Shown here in pieces: positions 18,308 to 26,294 of a stretch of 64,000 bases of DNA. Source of the stretch: Saccharothrix sp. NRRL B-16314 (lineage in GTDB: Bacteria > Actinomycetota > Actinomycetes > Mycobacteriales > Pseudonocardiaceae). The stretch lies in assembly GCF_000716595.1 (NCBI RefSeq), contig NZ_JNXC01000021.1:168985-232984 (forward strand), read 5' to 3'. A model generated the notes under the pieces. It saw only the letters and a list, made by a program, of their open reading frames with translations. It did no database searches and was not told the DNA's origin. The translations under genes were made by a program, and so were the position numbers. Position 1 is the stretch's first letter, and each line of letters opens with the position of its first letter.

Positions 18308-19795
18308 CTAGCGGTTCGAGGCGGACTGGACGAAGTCGGCCAGGTCCTTCGACTGCTGGACCCGACTCGGCTCGTGGACGTACATCATGTGCCCGGCGGG
18401 GTAGTAGGCGGCTTCGATGTTGGCGTGCAGCTCGTCCGGGATCTGCAAGTGCGCCACCACGTGCTCGGCCGCGTAGTACGGCGTCGCCCCGTCCAGGTGA
18501 CCGTATGCGATGTGCACGCGGAGGTGCGGGTTGGCGCGCATCGCCGACGCCAGCTTGTTCGCCACCGTCACGTGCACCCCCTCGAACTCCTTGAACGACC
18601 AAGGCCGGACGTTCACCGTCAGGATCTCGTACGGCAGGTCGTTCTCGTACTCCAACTCCGACCGCACGTAGTGGTTCAAGGCCGCCGTGTACGGCCCGAG
18701 GATCGCCGAGTACGACGGGTCCTCGCTGAACGTCTCCCGGCCGTAGTCCGCATCCGGCCCGGTGAACCGCGAATCGAGCCGCCCGACGACCTTCCGCTGC
18801 GACCGCAGCAACTCCGTGAAGAACCGCACGTGCTCGACCCGCAGGTTCACCCGGTCCACGTAGTCCTCGTCCAGACCGGTGAGGCGGGCCAGCCGCGCCA
18901 CCACGTCGGCACGCTCCTCAGTGGACAGTCGGTTGCCACGCGCCAGCGCCCACGGGTAGTCCCGCGACGCGAACTCCTCGGCCTCCGCCAGGACGTCCTC
19001 CAGCGCCCGCGACCCGTGCAGCCCGTGGTAGTGCGCGATCGCCGCGTACGTCGGCAGGAACAGCGTGTGCGGCAGGTCGTTGCCCTCGCTGAAGTCCAGC
19101 GTCGCGAAGTCCAGCACCGACGAGATCAGCATCAACCCGTTGAGGTACATCCCGTACCGGGACTGGAGGTACTCGGCCAACCCGGCCGCCCGCGTCGTCC
19201 CGTACGACTCGCCGGCCAGGAACTTCGGCGACATCCACCGCCCGTTGCGCGACGTCCACAGCCGGATCACCTCGCCGACCGACTCCAGGTCGCCCTGGAA
19301 ACCGTGGTACTCGCCGGGCTTCTCGCCCTTCACCGCCCGCGAGTACCCGGTCGACACCGGGTCGATGAACACGAGGTCGCTGTGCGCGAGCAGCGTCTCG
19401 GCGTTGTCGACCAGGTCGTACGGCGGCGGCGCCATGTCACCCACGTCACCGGACACCACCCGGCGCGGCCCGAGCAGCCCGAGGTGCAGCCACACGCTGG
19501 ACGACCCCGGCCCGCCGTTGAACGCGAACGTCACCGGCCGCTTCGCCGGGTCCGCGCCGTCCAGCGTGTACGCCGTGACGAAGACCTCCGCCTTCGGCTG
19601 GTGCCCGTCGAACTTGCCCTCGGTCAGCACCTCCTGCCGCAGCACCACCCGACCGGTGGTAGTGGTGTAGTTCAGCTTGCGGCGCTTGACGGTGATGCTG
19701 TGCTGGGTGGTGACGAGGTCGTCGACCGGGAGGTCCCGCTCGTCGTCGGGCTTGTCCTTGGCGGCCTGCTCGTCGCCGTTGTCCTTGTCGGTCAT
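18308..19795 (-). CDS. S10 family serine carboxypeptidase-like protein
   Basis: 495 residues. Peptidase S10 features are the oxyanion NGGPGSSS motif (~residue 95), the nucleophile GESYGTTRAAGL (~residue 195), and a C-terminal AYGHLD and YPAGHMMYVHEPS with the catalytic Asp and His. No signal peptide is visible; the first 45 residues are highly charged, so the enzyme is probably cytosolic. S10 enzymes remove C-terminal residues from peptides at acid pH. Lying convergent to a peptide importer, it may process imported peptides, though that is inference. Confidence 0.88.
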   Translation of the reverse strand: MTDKDNGDEQAAKDKPDDERDLPVDDLVTTQHSITVKRRKLNYTTTTGRVVLRQEVLTEGKFDGHQPKAEVFVTAYTLDGADPAKRPVTFAFNGGPGSSSVWLHLGLLGPRRVVSGDVGDMAPPPYDLVDNAETLLAHSDLVFIDPVSTGYSRAVKGEKPGEYHGFQGDLESVGEVIRLWTSRNGRWMSPKFLAGESYGTTRAAGLAEYLQSRYGMYLNGLMLISSVLDFATLDFSEGNDLPHTLFLPTYAAIAHYHGLHGSRALEDVLAEAEEFASRDYPWALARGNRLSTEERADVVARLARLTGLDEDYVDRVNLRVEHVRFFTELLRSQRKVVGRLDSRFTGPDADYGRETFSEDPSYSAILGPYTAALNHYVRSELEYENDLPYEILTVNVRPWSFKEFEGVHVTVANKLASAMRANPHLRVHIAYGHLDGATPYYAAEHVVAHLQIPDELHANIEAAYYPAGHMMYVHEPSRVQQSKDLADFVQSASNR

Positions 19796-19825
19796 GGCCG
19801 AACTCTACGATCGGAGACGCGCACC

Positions 19826-20527
19826 TTGCTCCCGCTGTCCGCTCTCGACGAACGGGTTACCAGTTGCCGCGCGTGCCCGCGGCTGGTGGCGTGGCGCGAG
19901 GAGGTGGCGCGGGTCAAGCGGGCGGCGTTCCGGGACGAGGAGTACTGGGGGCGGCCGGTGCCGGGGTTCGGCCCCGCCGACGCGTCACTGGCGATCGTCG
20001 GCCTGGCGCCCGCCGCGCACGGCGCGAACCGCACCGGCCGCATGTTCACCGGCGACCGCTCGGGGGACTTCCTGTACGCGGCGATGCACGCGGTCGGGTT
20101 GGCGACGCAGCCGACGTCGACGCACGTCGGCGACGGCCTGGAGCTGATCGGCACGCGCATCACGGCCCCGGTGAAGTGCCCGCCGCCGGAGAACAAGCCG
20201 ACCCCGGAGGAACGCGACAACTGCCGTCCGTGGCTGATCCGGGAACTCGAACTGCTCCGCCCGACCCTGCGGGCGGTGCTCGTGCTGGGCGCGTTCGGCT
20301 GGCAGGCGGTGCTGCCGGTGCTGGCCGCGTGCTGGCAGGTGCCCCGGCCACGCCCCGCGTTCGGCCACGGCGCCCACGTGACGCTGGAGGCACAGGACGA
20401 CGGCCCGCCCCTGCAGCTGTTCGGCTGCTACCACGTGAGCCCGCACAACACGTTCACCGGCAAGCTCACCCAGTCCATGCTCCAAGACGTCCTGGAGCAA
20501 GCCAAGACCGCAGCCGGCCTCGGTTGA
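19826..20527 (+). CDS. udgB: Uracil-DNA glycosylase, family 5 (UdgB)
   Basis: 233 residues from the TTG at 19826. The frame is open much further upstream, but only antisense to the S10 gene. Family 5 features are CRACPRLVAWREE, GLAPAAHGANRTGRMFTGD, a third and fourth Cys in KCPPPENKPTPEERDNC (4Fe-4S cluster), and YHVSPHNTFTGKLT near the C-terminus. It removes uracil and some other deaminated bases from DNA. A TACGAT -10 box at 19805-19810 precedes the start. UdgB is typical of high-GC actinobacteria. Confidence 0.92.
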   Translation: MLPLSALDERVTSCRACPRLVAWREEVARVKRAAFRDEEYWGRPVPGFGPADASLAIVGLAPAAHGANRTGRMFTGDRSGDFLYAAMHAVGLATQPTSTHVGDGLELIGTRITAPVKCPPPENKPTPEERDNCRPWLIRELELLRPTLRAVLVLGAFGWQAVLPVLAACWQVPRPRPAFGHGAHVTLEAQDDGPPLQLFGCYHVSPHNTFTGKLTQSMLQDVLEQAKTAAGLG

Positions 20528-20558
20528 GGAGCCGGCTCGGATCCGGCCGCCGGTCGGT

Positions 20559-20624
20559 GCCGTACGGGTTGCGGTGGACGTCGGGGTCGTCGGCCACAGC
20601 GAAGCCGACCACCTGCCGGAACCC
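20559..20624 (-). pseudogene. Decayed duplicate of the C-terminal end of the gene at 21427-21858
   Basis: The minus strand here encodes FRQVVGFAVADDPDVHRNPYG, which matches FWQVVDFVLANDPDVNRHLYG at the C-terminus of the protein at 21427-21858. At DNA level the two ~70-base stretches (20559 on and 21428 on) are about 80% identical by eye. The frame has no start, no upstream homology and no stop at the homologous place. It is a remnant of a partial duplication, with the intact 20685-21407 gene between the two copies. Confidence 0.7.
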
Positions 20625-20684
20625 GGCACGAACGGGCCTGCGTCGTCCACGTCCGGTCACCGTCGCGACCCGATCCGGCGCGGT

Positions 20685-21407
20685 TCACCGCAGCACCGGG
20701 CGGTTGGCCCACGTGTACTCGGTCGCGATGTCGAAGACGCAGGCACAACTCGGGCACTCCGCCTTGCCGAAGAGGTGGGCGAGTCCGCCGGCGAGGGCTT
20801 CTTCCCCGTCGCGGACCGCGGTCTCGTGCATCCACCGGCCGATGCCCGAGAGCTCGTCGGCGGACGCCGGCCGCAGGTCGCGCCGGTCCACGTCGCCCCG
20901 GTGCCAGTCCCGGATCGCCGAGTAGTTCCCGTGGTCGCCGATGGCGATCGTCACCTCGACGGCGCACTGCGGACAGGCCAGTTGGTAGAAGTCGTCCGTG
21001 AAGTCCCCCAGGGCGGCTGCCCAGTGGTACTGCTCCTCGACCGCGAGCAGCGCGCGGAACGGCCTGAGGTAGTCGGAGGGCCGCGACCGCAGGTGCCGGT
21101 CCAGCACCTCGCGGAACTCCGCGATCGCGTCGGCGCAGTCGGCCGCCAGATCGTCACAGCCGTGGTGCGCTGCCGCCCGTTCCACGATTTCCCCGGCCAG
21201 CGCACGTGCCCGTGCGCTGGCCGGTGCGAGACGCACCAGACGAGGCAGGGCGGCGAAGCCGGCGGGCGACACCAAGTCGTGCTCCAGGACCAGCCGGTAG
21301 CCCAACTCGTCCCAGGCTTCGGCGTCGTCCTCGCGCTCCACCCGCTCCAGGAGCCCGGGAACGCGATCAGTGCCGAACCAGCAGTCGTGCGTTCGCGACC
21401 AGTCCAC
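20685..21407 (-). CDS. Uncharacterised protein with a split CxxC pair
   Basis: 240 residues, soluble, mostly helical and acidic. Two CxxC pairs, CPQC (~residue 148) and CPSC (~residue 217), could build one zinc site. A GTG at 21407 is used; no clear ribosome binding site is present, but the gene begins 19 bases after the upstream hypothetical gene, so the two are probably cotranscribed. I do not recognise the family. It is flanked by the intact and decayed copies of its neighbour. Confidence 0.65.
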   Translation of the reverse strand: MDWSRTHDCWFGTDRVPGLLERVEREDDAEAWDELGYRLVLEHDLVSPAGFAALPRLVRLAPASARARALAGEIVERAAAHHGCDDLAADCADAIAEFREVLDRHLRSRPSDYLRPFRALLAVEEQYHWAAALGDFTDDFYQLACPQCAVEVTIAIGDHGNYSAIRDWHRGDVDRRDLRPASADELSGIGRWMHETAVRDGEEALAGGLAHLFGKAECPSCACVFDIATEYTWANRPVLR

Positions 21408-21426
21408 GTGTCCGGTGAAACGCCGG

Positions 21427-21858
21427 TCAGCCGTACAGGTGGCGGTTGACGTCGGGGTCGTTGGCCAGCACGAAGTCGACCACCTGCCAGAACTCGGGCA
21501 GTCGCGGGTGGGTGAGGCCGTCCTCCCGGGACAGCTGCACGCCGTGGATGTCGCTGCCCGACCCGTCCATGCACGCCTGGACCAGGGTCGCCGCCGGCTG
21601 CGGGCTGCCCTCGACCGGGCCGACGCGGCACCCGAACGTCACGTGGTCCTCGGTGGAGCCCGTGCCCCAGGTGCCCAGAATGACGTCGATCCACGTCTCG
21701 TGCGGATGGTCGCGGTGGTGGTACGAGTTCGCGAAGTACACGGCGTGCGCGTTCCCGTCGCGGTGGACGAAGTTCCACGACCGTTCGATCGGCGCGTCAC
21801 AGCACCCGCACGCGTACTGCCTCGTCTGCCGCTCGTCGGGCTCCATCGCCAAGGTCAC
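21427..21858 (-). CDS. Uncharacterised Cys/His-rich protein
   Basis: 143 residues. The N-terminus YACGCCDAPIERSW contains a Cys cluster, followed by a His-rich stretch (FVHRDGNAHAVYFANSYHHR). A final WQVVDFVLANDPDVNRHLYG is repeated as a relic at 20559-20624. A possible -10 box (TAGTCT on the minus strand) lies directly upstream of the GTG at 21858, suggesting a leaderless message. An in-frame ATG at 21846 is an alternative. No function is evident; the Cys/His pattern hints at metal binding. Confidence 0.7.
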   Translation of the reverse strand: MTLAMEPDERQTRQYACGCCDAPIERSWNFVHRDGNAHAVYFANSYHHRDHPHETWIDVILGTWGTGSTEDHVTFGCRVGPVEGSPQPAATLVQACMDGSGSDIHGVQLSREDGLTHPRLPEFWQVVDFVLANDPDVNRHLYG

Positions 21859-21947
21859 CGGTGAAGACTATCGATCACGGTGGGCCAGTCGGCCGCGTTC
21901 CCGGGAAACCGCACGCGCCGAACCACGGCGACGGGCATCCTTGGCTC

Positions 21948-22601
21948 ATGAAGCCCCGGCTCGCGCTCGTCATCGCGGTGGGGTCGGCGCTCGTGCTGAT
22001 CGCGCTCGCCGCGCGCGGGGAGTCGCCGGTCCGCTACGGGGAACGGCCCGTGGTCGCCGAGGAGACGCCCGCGCCGACCGCCAAGCCGGTCGACCCCTTC
22101 GACGTCGACGTGGGCGGTTCGACGGTCGGCGGGTCGTTCCTCGTCCTCACCATCGTGCTGGTCGTGGTGGCGGTCGGGGTGGTCGCGTTGGTGATCTCGT
22201 TCGGCGTGTTCCGGCACCGGCAGCGGCGCGGGGTGGGTGTCGCGGTCGACGCCCCGGACCTGGAGGACGGTCGTGCGGAGCCGCCGGCGATCTTCGTGCG
22301 ACGTGCTGCGGAAGCGCTCGACGAGCTGCGCGACCAGGCCGGACCGCCCGGTGACGCGGTCATCGCCGCCTGGCTCAGCCTCGAACGGGCCGCCGAGGAC
22401 AGCGGTGTGCCGCGCCAGGACCACCAGACGCCCACCGAGTTCACCGGCGACCTGCTGCGCCGCTACGAAGTGGACGAAGGCGCGGCGGGCACGCTCAAGC
22501 TCGTCTACCAGCGGGCCCGGTTCGGGACGGCGGCGGTGACGGCGGCGGACGCCCGCACGGCCACCGAAGCGCTGGAGCGGATCGTGCGGGACCTCCGGTG
22601 A
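21948..22601 (+). CDS. DUF4129 domain membrane protein
   Basis: 217 residues. Two membrane helices (residues ~5-22 and ~64-85) flank a short outside loop; the cytosolic C-terminal half carries the DUF4129 pattern (AWLSLERAAEDSGVPRQDHQTPTEFTGDLL, then LVYQRARFG). DUF4129 proteins occur with MoxR ATPases and DUF58 proteins, as here, and are thought to help assemble or activate membrane complexes. The ATG at 21948 is chosen over an earlier in-frame ATG because the membrane helix follows directly. It overlaps the next gene by 4 bp. Confidence 0.85.
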   Translation: MKPRLALVIAVGSALVLIALAARGESPVRYGERPVVAEETPAPTAKPVDPFDVDVGGSTVGGSFLVLTIVLVVVAVGVVALVISFGVFRHRQRRGVGVAVDAPDLEDGRAEPPAIFVRRAAEALDELRDQAGPPGDAVIAAWLSLERAAEDSGVPRQDHQTPTEFTGDLLRRYEVDEGAAGTLKLVYQRARFGTAAVTAADARTATEALERIVRDLR

Positions 22602-23062
22602 GCCCGCTGCTCGGCATGGCCCGCGCGATCACGCTGGCGGTCGCCGTCACCGCGGTCACCGCGTTCGTCCTCACCCGCGTCGGCGCGCCCTGGCACTGGG
22701 CGGTGCCGATCGCGGTGCCGGTCGGCGCGTTGGCCCTGCTCGCGTCACGCCTGCCGCGCGCCACGGACGTCGTCTGGGCGCCCCTGCCCGCGACCATCTC
22801 CACCGCCACGTCCGCCCAGGCCGGTTCGCTCGCCGGCCGGCTCGCCGAGGCCGCCGTCGACCAGGACCGGTTCGTCACCCGCGTGCAGCCCCGGCTGCGG
22901 CGGCTCGCGGAGGCGCGGTTGCGGCAGCGGCACGGCGTGCCCGGCCTCGACGACCCGAGAGCGCCCGAACTGCTCGGCGCCGACCTGCACCGCCTGCTCA
23001 CCGACCCGACCGCACCGCTGCCCGAGCCGTCGAAGCTCGCCGACCTCCTGGAGAACCTGTGA
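22598..23062 (+). CDS. Small membrane protein of the MoxR operon
   Basis: 154 residues. Two N-terminal membrane helices (~7-25 and ~31-47) precede a cytosolic tail rich in Arg and Leu (RLRRLAEARLRQRHGVPGLD). It sits between the DUF4129 and MoxR genes with 4-bp overlaps on both sides, so it is a subunit-like member of this operon. The family is not named with confidence. Confidence 0.75.
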   Translation: MSPLLGMARAITLAVAVTAVTAFVLTRVGAPWHWAVPIAVPVGALALLASRLPRATDVVWAPLPATISTATSAQAGSLAGRLAEAAVDQDRFVTRVQPRLRRLAEARLRQRHGVPGLDDPRAPELLGADLHRLLTDPTAPLPEPSKLADLLENL

Positions 23063-24033
23063 CCCACGGCACCGTGTCAGTCGAGACGATCGCGGCCGAC
23101 GCGAAAGCGGTGCTCGCCGCCGTCGGCACCGTCGTCGTGGGTCGGGAGCGGTCGTTGCGGCTGGCGTTGGCGGCCGTCCTCGCGGGCGGGCACGTGCTGC
23201 TGGAGGACGTGCCCGGCCTGGGCAAGACGCTGATGGCCCGGTCGCTGGCGCAGGCGTTGAAGTTGGACTTCAAGCGCCTCCAGTGCACCCCCGACCTGCT
23301 GCCCGCCGACGTCACCGGCTCGTTCCTCTACAACCCGGGCGACCGCGAGTTCACGTTCCGCGAGGGACCGCTGTTCACCGGCCTGCTGCTCGCCGACGAG
23401 ATCAACCGGACCCCGCCGAAGACCCAGTCCGCGCTGCTGGAGGCCATGCAGGAACGGCAGGTCACGGTCGAGGGCCGCACGTTCCCGCTGCCCCGCCCGT
23501 TCCACGTGCTGGCGACCGCGAACCCGGTGGAGTACGAGGGCACCTACCCGCTGCCCGAGGCGCAGCTCGACCGGTTCCTGCTGCGGCTGGACATCGGCTA
23601 CCCGCCCCCCGCCGAGGAGGTCGAGGTGCTGCGCCGCAGGCTCACCCGGCAGCGCGAGGAGACCGAGGTGGAGGCCGTGCTGGACGCCCGGCGGCTCCGG
23701 GAGCTCCAGCACGGCGTGGAACAGGTGGCGGTGGACGACGACGTGCTCCGGTACTGCGTGGACCTGGCGTCCGCGAGCCGCGGGCACACCGCCGTCGAGG
23801 TCGGCGCGTCACCGCGCGGCGCGCAGGCGTTGGTGCTGGTGGCACGGGCTCTGGCGGTCCTGGACGGGCGCGACTTCGTGCTGCCGGAGGACGTCAAGGA
23901 GTGCGCCGTCGCCGCCCTCGCGCACCGCATCACGCTGCGCCCGGAGACGTGGACGTCCGGCGTGACGGGCGTGGAGGTCGTCACCGAGCTGCTCGGCCGC
24001 GTGGCCGGCCCGGCGAGCACCCGTTCGTCATGA
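23059..24033 (+). CDS. moxR: MoxR-family AAA+ ATPase
   Basis: 324 residues. It shows Walker A EDVPGLGKTLMARSLA, Walker B LLADEINRTPPKTQSALLEA, sensor 1 ATANPVEYEGTYPLPEAQLDRF, and the MoxR lid domain. MoxR ATPases act as chaperones that assemble or activate partner complexes, usually with DUF58 and VWA proteins. It overlaps its neighbours by 4 bp on each side, in the order DUF4129 - membrane protein - MoxR - DUF58. Confidence 0.95.
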   Translation: MTHGTVSVETIAADAKAVLAAVGTVVVGRERSLRLALAAVLAGGHVLLEDVPGLGKTLMARSLAQALKLDFKRLQCTPDLLPADVTGSFLYNPGDREFTFREGPLFTGLLLADEINRTPPKTQSALLEAMQERQVTVEGRTFPLPRPFHVLATANPVEYEGTYPLPEAQLDRFLLRLDIGYPPPAEEVEVLRRRLTRQREETEVEAVLDARRLRELQHGVEQVAVDDDVLRYCVDLASASRGHTAVEVGASPRGAQALVLVARALAVLDGRDFVLPEDVKECAVAALAHRITLRPETWTSGVTGVEVVTELLGRVAGPASTRSS

Positions 24034-25433
24034 CGAGGGCGCAGCGGCTTCGTGAAGCGCTCACCGGGGGGAGAGGGGAGCACTGGCACCCGACCGACGC
24101 GCTGGTGCGCGGTCTGGCGCTGGGCGTCGGGCTGGTGGTGCTCGGCGGGCTGCTGCACGAGGTGGAGCTGGTCCTGTTCGGCGCGCCGCTGCTGATCTCC
24201 ACGCTGCTCGCCCTGCTCACGCCCGTCACGGGCACGCCGACGGTCAAGGTGCGCGGCCTGCCCCGCACGGGTGAGGTCGGCGCGGCCAGGTCCGCGGTCG
24301 AGGTCGATCCGGGTGAGGGCTCGGAGGTGCTGGCGATCCGGCTGCCCGACCCCGTGGCCGGCGGTATCGGCACGGTGCACCTGATGCCCGCGACGGCGCG
24401 GGAGATCGAGGTCGTGCTGCGCCGTGACGCGTGGGGCGAGGGCGTCGACCTGCGGCCGGACCACCTGGTGGCGGGGCCGGACGCGTTGTTCGTGCACGGT
24501 CCGATCACCGCCGTCGAACGCGGTCGGGTGATCCTGCCGCCGGTGGAGGCGTTGCCCGCCGGTCTGCTGCCCGCGCGGGCGGTGGGGTTGGTCGGCGCGC
24601 ACCGGGCGCGGCGGCCGGGCGACTCGGTGGAGCTGCGCGACATCCGGGCGTTCCAGCCGGGTGACCGGCTGCGGCGGATCGACTGGCGGGTGTCGTTGCG
24701 GACCAGTGCGATGGCGGGCACCGCCGAGGGCACGCACCTGCACGTCCGCGAGCACCACGCGGAGGCGGACGCGGACGTCGTGCTGGCGCTGGACACGCGG
24801 CAGGACGTCGGCGCGGAGCTGGGGGACTGGGCGACGCCGGCGCGTGCGACGACGGGCAGCTCGCTGGGCAGGTCGCTCGGGGACTGGTCGCTGGCGTCGC
24901 GCGGGACGACCGTGCGGCCGGGAGGCAGCCTCGACGTGGCGGTGCGGGCGGCGGCGTCGTTGGCGGCCGGGTACCTGCGGCAGGGCGACCGGGTGAGCCT
25001 GGTCGACCTCGGCCGGCCGCAGCTCGGTGCGCGTCCGGGCGTCGGGCGGCGGCAGCTGCTGCGGCTGCGGCACCAGCTCGTGGTGTGCGCCCGGTCGGCG
25101 GGGTGGGCCCAGCGGCCCGTGCTGCGGCCCGAACAGGTGCCGCACGGGGCGCTGGTGGTGGTGCTGTCGCCGTTCTTGGACGCCGAGGTGGTGGAGCTGG
25201 CGGTGCACGCCGCGCGGCGCGGGAACGTGGTGCTGGCGGTGGACGTGCTGCCGGAGCAGTTGCGGCCCGATCCCGAGGCGCAGTGGGGTGTGAGCGCGTT
25301 GAAGGTGATCCGGCTGGAGCACGACGTGCGGCTGGAGGCGATGCGGCAGCACGGCGTGGCCGTCGTGCCGTGGGGCGCGCCGATCGCGGGCGTGCTGCGG
25401 CAGGCCCGGACCGGACGGCGGCTGTCCCGATGA
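24030..25433 (+). CDS. DUF58 domain-containing membrane protein
   Basis: 467 residues from the ATG overlapping the moxR stop. Two N-terminal helices (~24-62) are followed by a beta-rich region and the DUF58 signature DSVELRDIRAFQPGDRLRRI with the conserved IDWRVSLR. A VWA-like segment follows (VVLALDTRQDVG and later LVVVLSPFLDAEVVELA). It is the usual partner of MoxR ATPases; the exact role is unknown. Confidence 0.9.
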   Translation: MTRAQRLREALTGGRGEHWHPTDALVRGLALGVGLVVLGGLLHEVELVLFGAPLLISTLLALLTPVTGTPTVKVRGLPRTGEVGAARSAVEVDPGEGSEVLAIRLPDPVAGGIGTVHLMPATAREIEVVLRRDAWGEGVDLRPDHLVAGPDALFVHGPITAVERGRVILPPVEALPAGLLPARAVGLVGAHRARRPGDSVELRDIRAFQPGDRLRRIDWRVSLRTSAMAGTAEGTHLHVREHHAEADADVVLALDTRQDVGAELGDWATPARATTGSSLGRSLGDWSLASRGTTVRPGGSLDVAVRAAASLAAGYLRQGDRVSLVDLGRPQLGARPGVGRRQLLRLRHQLVVCARSAGWAQRPVLRPEQVPHGALVVVLSPFLDAEVVELAVHAARRGNVVLAVDVLPEQLRPDPEAQWGVSALKVIRLEHDVRLEAMRQHGVAVVPWGAPIAGVLRQARTGRRLSR

Positions 25434-25633
25434 CCCCGCCCCCGACCGCGACCCCACCCCCGGCCTCTCCCGTGACCCCGGGCCCGCCCGTGGCCCCGAC
25501 CCTGCCCGCGGTCCCACTCCTGCCCGTGACGCTCGCGGCGGCACCTCAGCGGGTGGCTCGCGCGTTCCGAGCGTTGAACTCGGGGGTTCCGAACGTAGGA
25601 CTCGCGGGACGCGAACGTAGGACTCACTGGTGA
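25430..25633 (+). CDS. Possible short Pro/Thr-rich ORF running into repeat array B (doubtful)
   Basis: An ATG overlaps the DUF58 stop codon (ATGA), as between the other genes of this operon. The first ~45 residues are TPPPTATPPPASPVTPG-like, and the last ~20 are encoded by the repeat element at 25569-25627. It may be a relic of an operon gene interrupted by the repeat, or not a gene at all. No homology is recognised. Confidence 0.2.
   Translation: MTPPPTATPPPASPVTPGPPVAPTLPAVPLLPVTLAAAPQRVARAFRALNSGVPNVGLAGRERRTHW
25569..25627. repeat. 22-bp-period repeat element (locus B), reverse orientation
   Basis: A reverse cap GAGCGTTGAACTC lies at 25569-25581, with reverse units at 25591-25605 (variant ending CTCGC) and 25613-25627 (GAACGTAGGACTCAC). 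Spacing is 22 bp between units and 24 bp to the cap, as at the other loci. It lies in the gap between the DUF58 gene and the following membrane protein gene, whose GTG start follows 3 bases after the last unit. Confidence 0.85.
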
Positions 25634-26124
25634 GGGGCGGGGTGGGCGGGTGGGTGTTGCGGGCGGCCATCGGGGTCGCCTCGGGGGCCGTGGCCTGGGT
25701 GCTGGCGGTCCACGGGGTCGAGTGGCCCGCGCTCGCCATGTACGGGCTCCTGGTGGCCGCCGCGATGGCGATCCCGGCGTCCGCCGCGGTCGCGCTGATC
25801 ATCGGCTACCCGGCGGCGGCGATGGCGTTCGTCGGCGACGACCGGTCCTGGGCGGGCGTGTTCGCGCTGGTCGTGCTCCTGCACCTGGTGCACGTCCTGG
25901 CCGCCTACGCGGCCGTGGTCCCGATCGGATCACGCGTTCACCTGGAAGCACTAAAGGCACCCGCGAAGAGGTTCGCCCTCGTTCAACTCTCCGTGCTGGC
26001 CGTGGCCGCGGTCGTCATCCTGTTGCCGGGCGGCCGAACGGACGCCGCGGTGGAGGTCGTCGGCCTCGCGTGCGCGGTCGGGCTGGTCCTCGGAGCGGTC
26101 CTCCTGATGCGCCGGAAAGGCTGA
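25630..26124 (+). CDS. Four-helix membrane protein, last gene of the MoxR operon
   Basis: 164 residues, mostly membrane: segments at about residues 8-25, 32-56, 66-92 and 108-160. There is no recognisable catalytic motif. It starts with a GTG immediately after the repeat element and is probably cotranscribed with DUF58 unless the element ends transcription. The family is unknown to me; its position suggests a membrane partner of the MoxR/DUF58 complex. Confidence 0.7.
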   Translation: MRGGVGGWVLRAAIGVASGAVAWVLAVHGVEWPALAMYGLLVAAAMAIPASAAVALIIGYPAAAMAFVGDDRSWAGVFALVVLLHLVHVLAAYAAVVPIGSRVHLEALKAPAKRFALVQLSVLAVAAVVILLPGGRTDAAVEVVGLACAVGLVLGAVLLMRRKG

Positions 26125-26294
26125 GAAACGACCTGCCCGACCTCAGCCCCAGCTGAACGTCTGTATCGTTCCTCTCAGCACGTTCTCCATGATCTGCTGG
26201 TCAGCGGCAGCGTGTCCGTCATCACCCGGCGACCGTGGTCACAACAGGCCCCGTAGATGCGCGGGAAACCCCCCTCCGGTGCGACCATATGTGT

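Noticed and set aside
20466..20660. 64-residue minus-strand frame as a gene
   Set aside because: Only the middle matches the neighbouring gene end; the rest is antisense to udgB, so it is a relic and not a gene.
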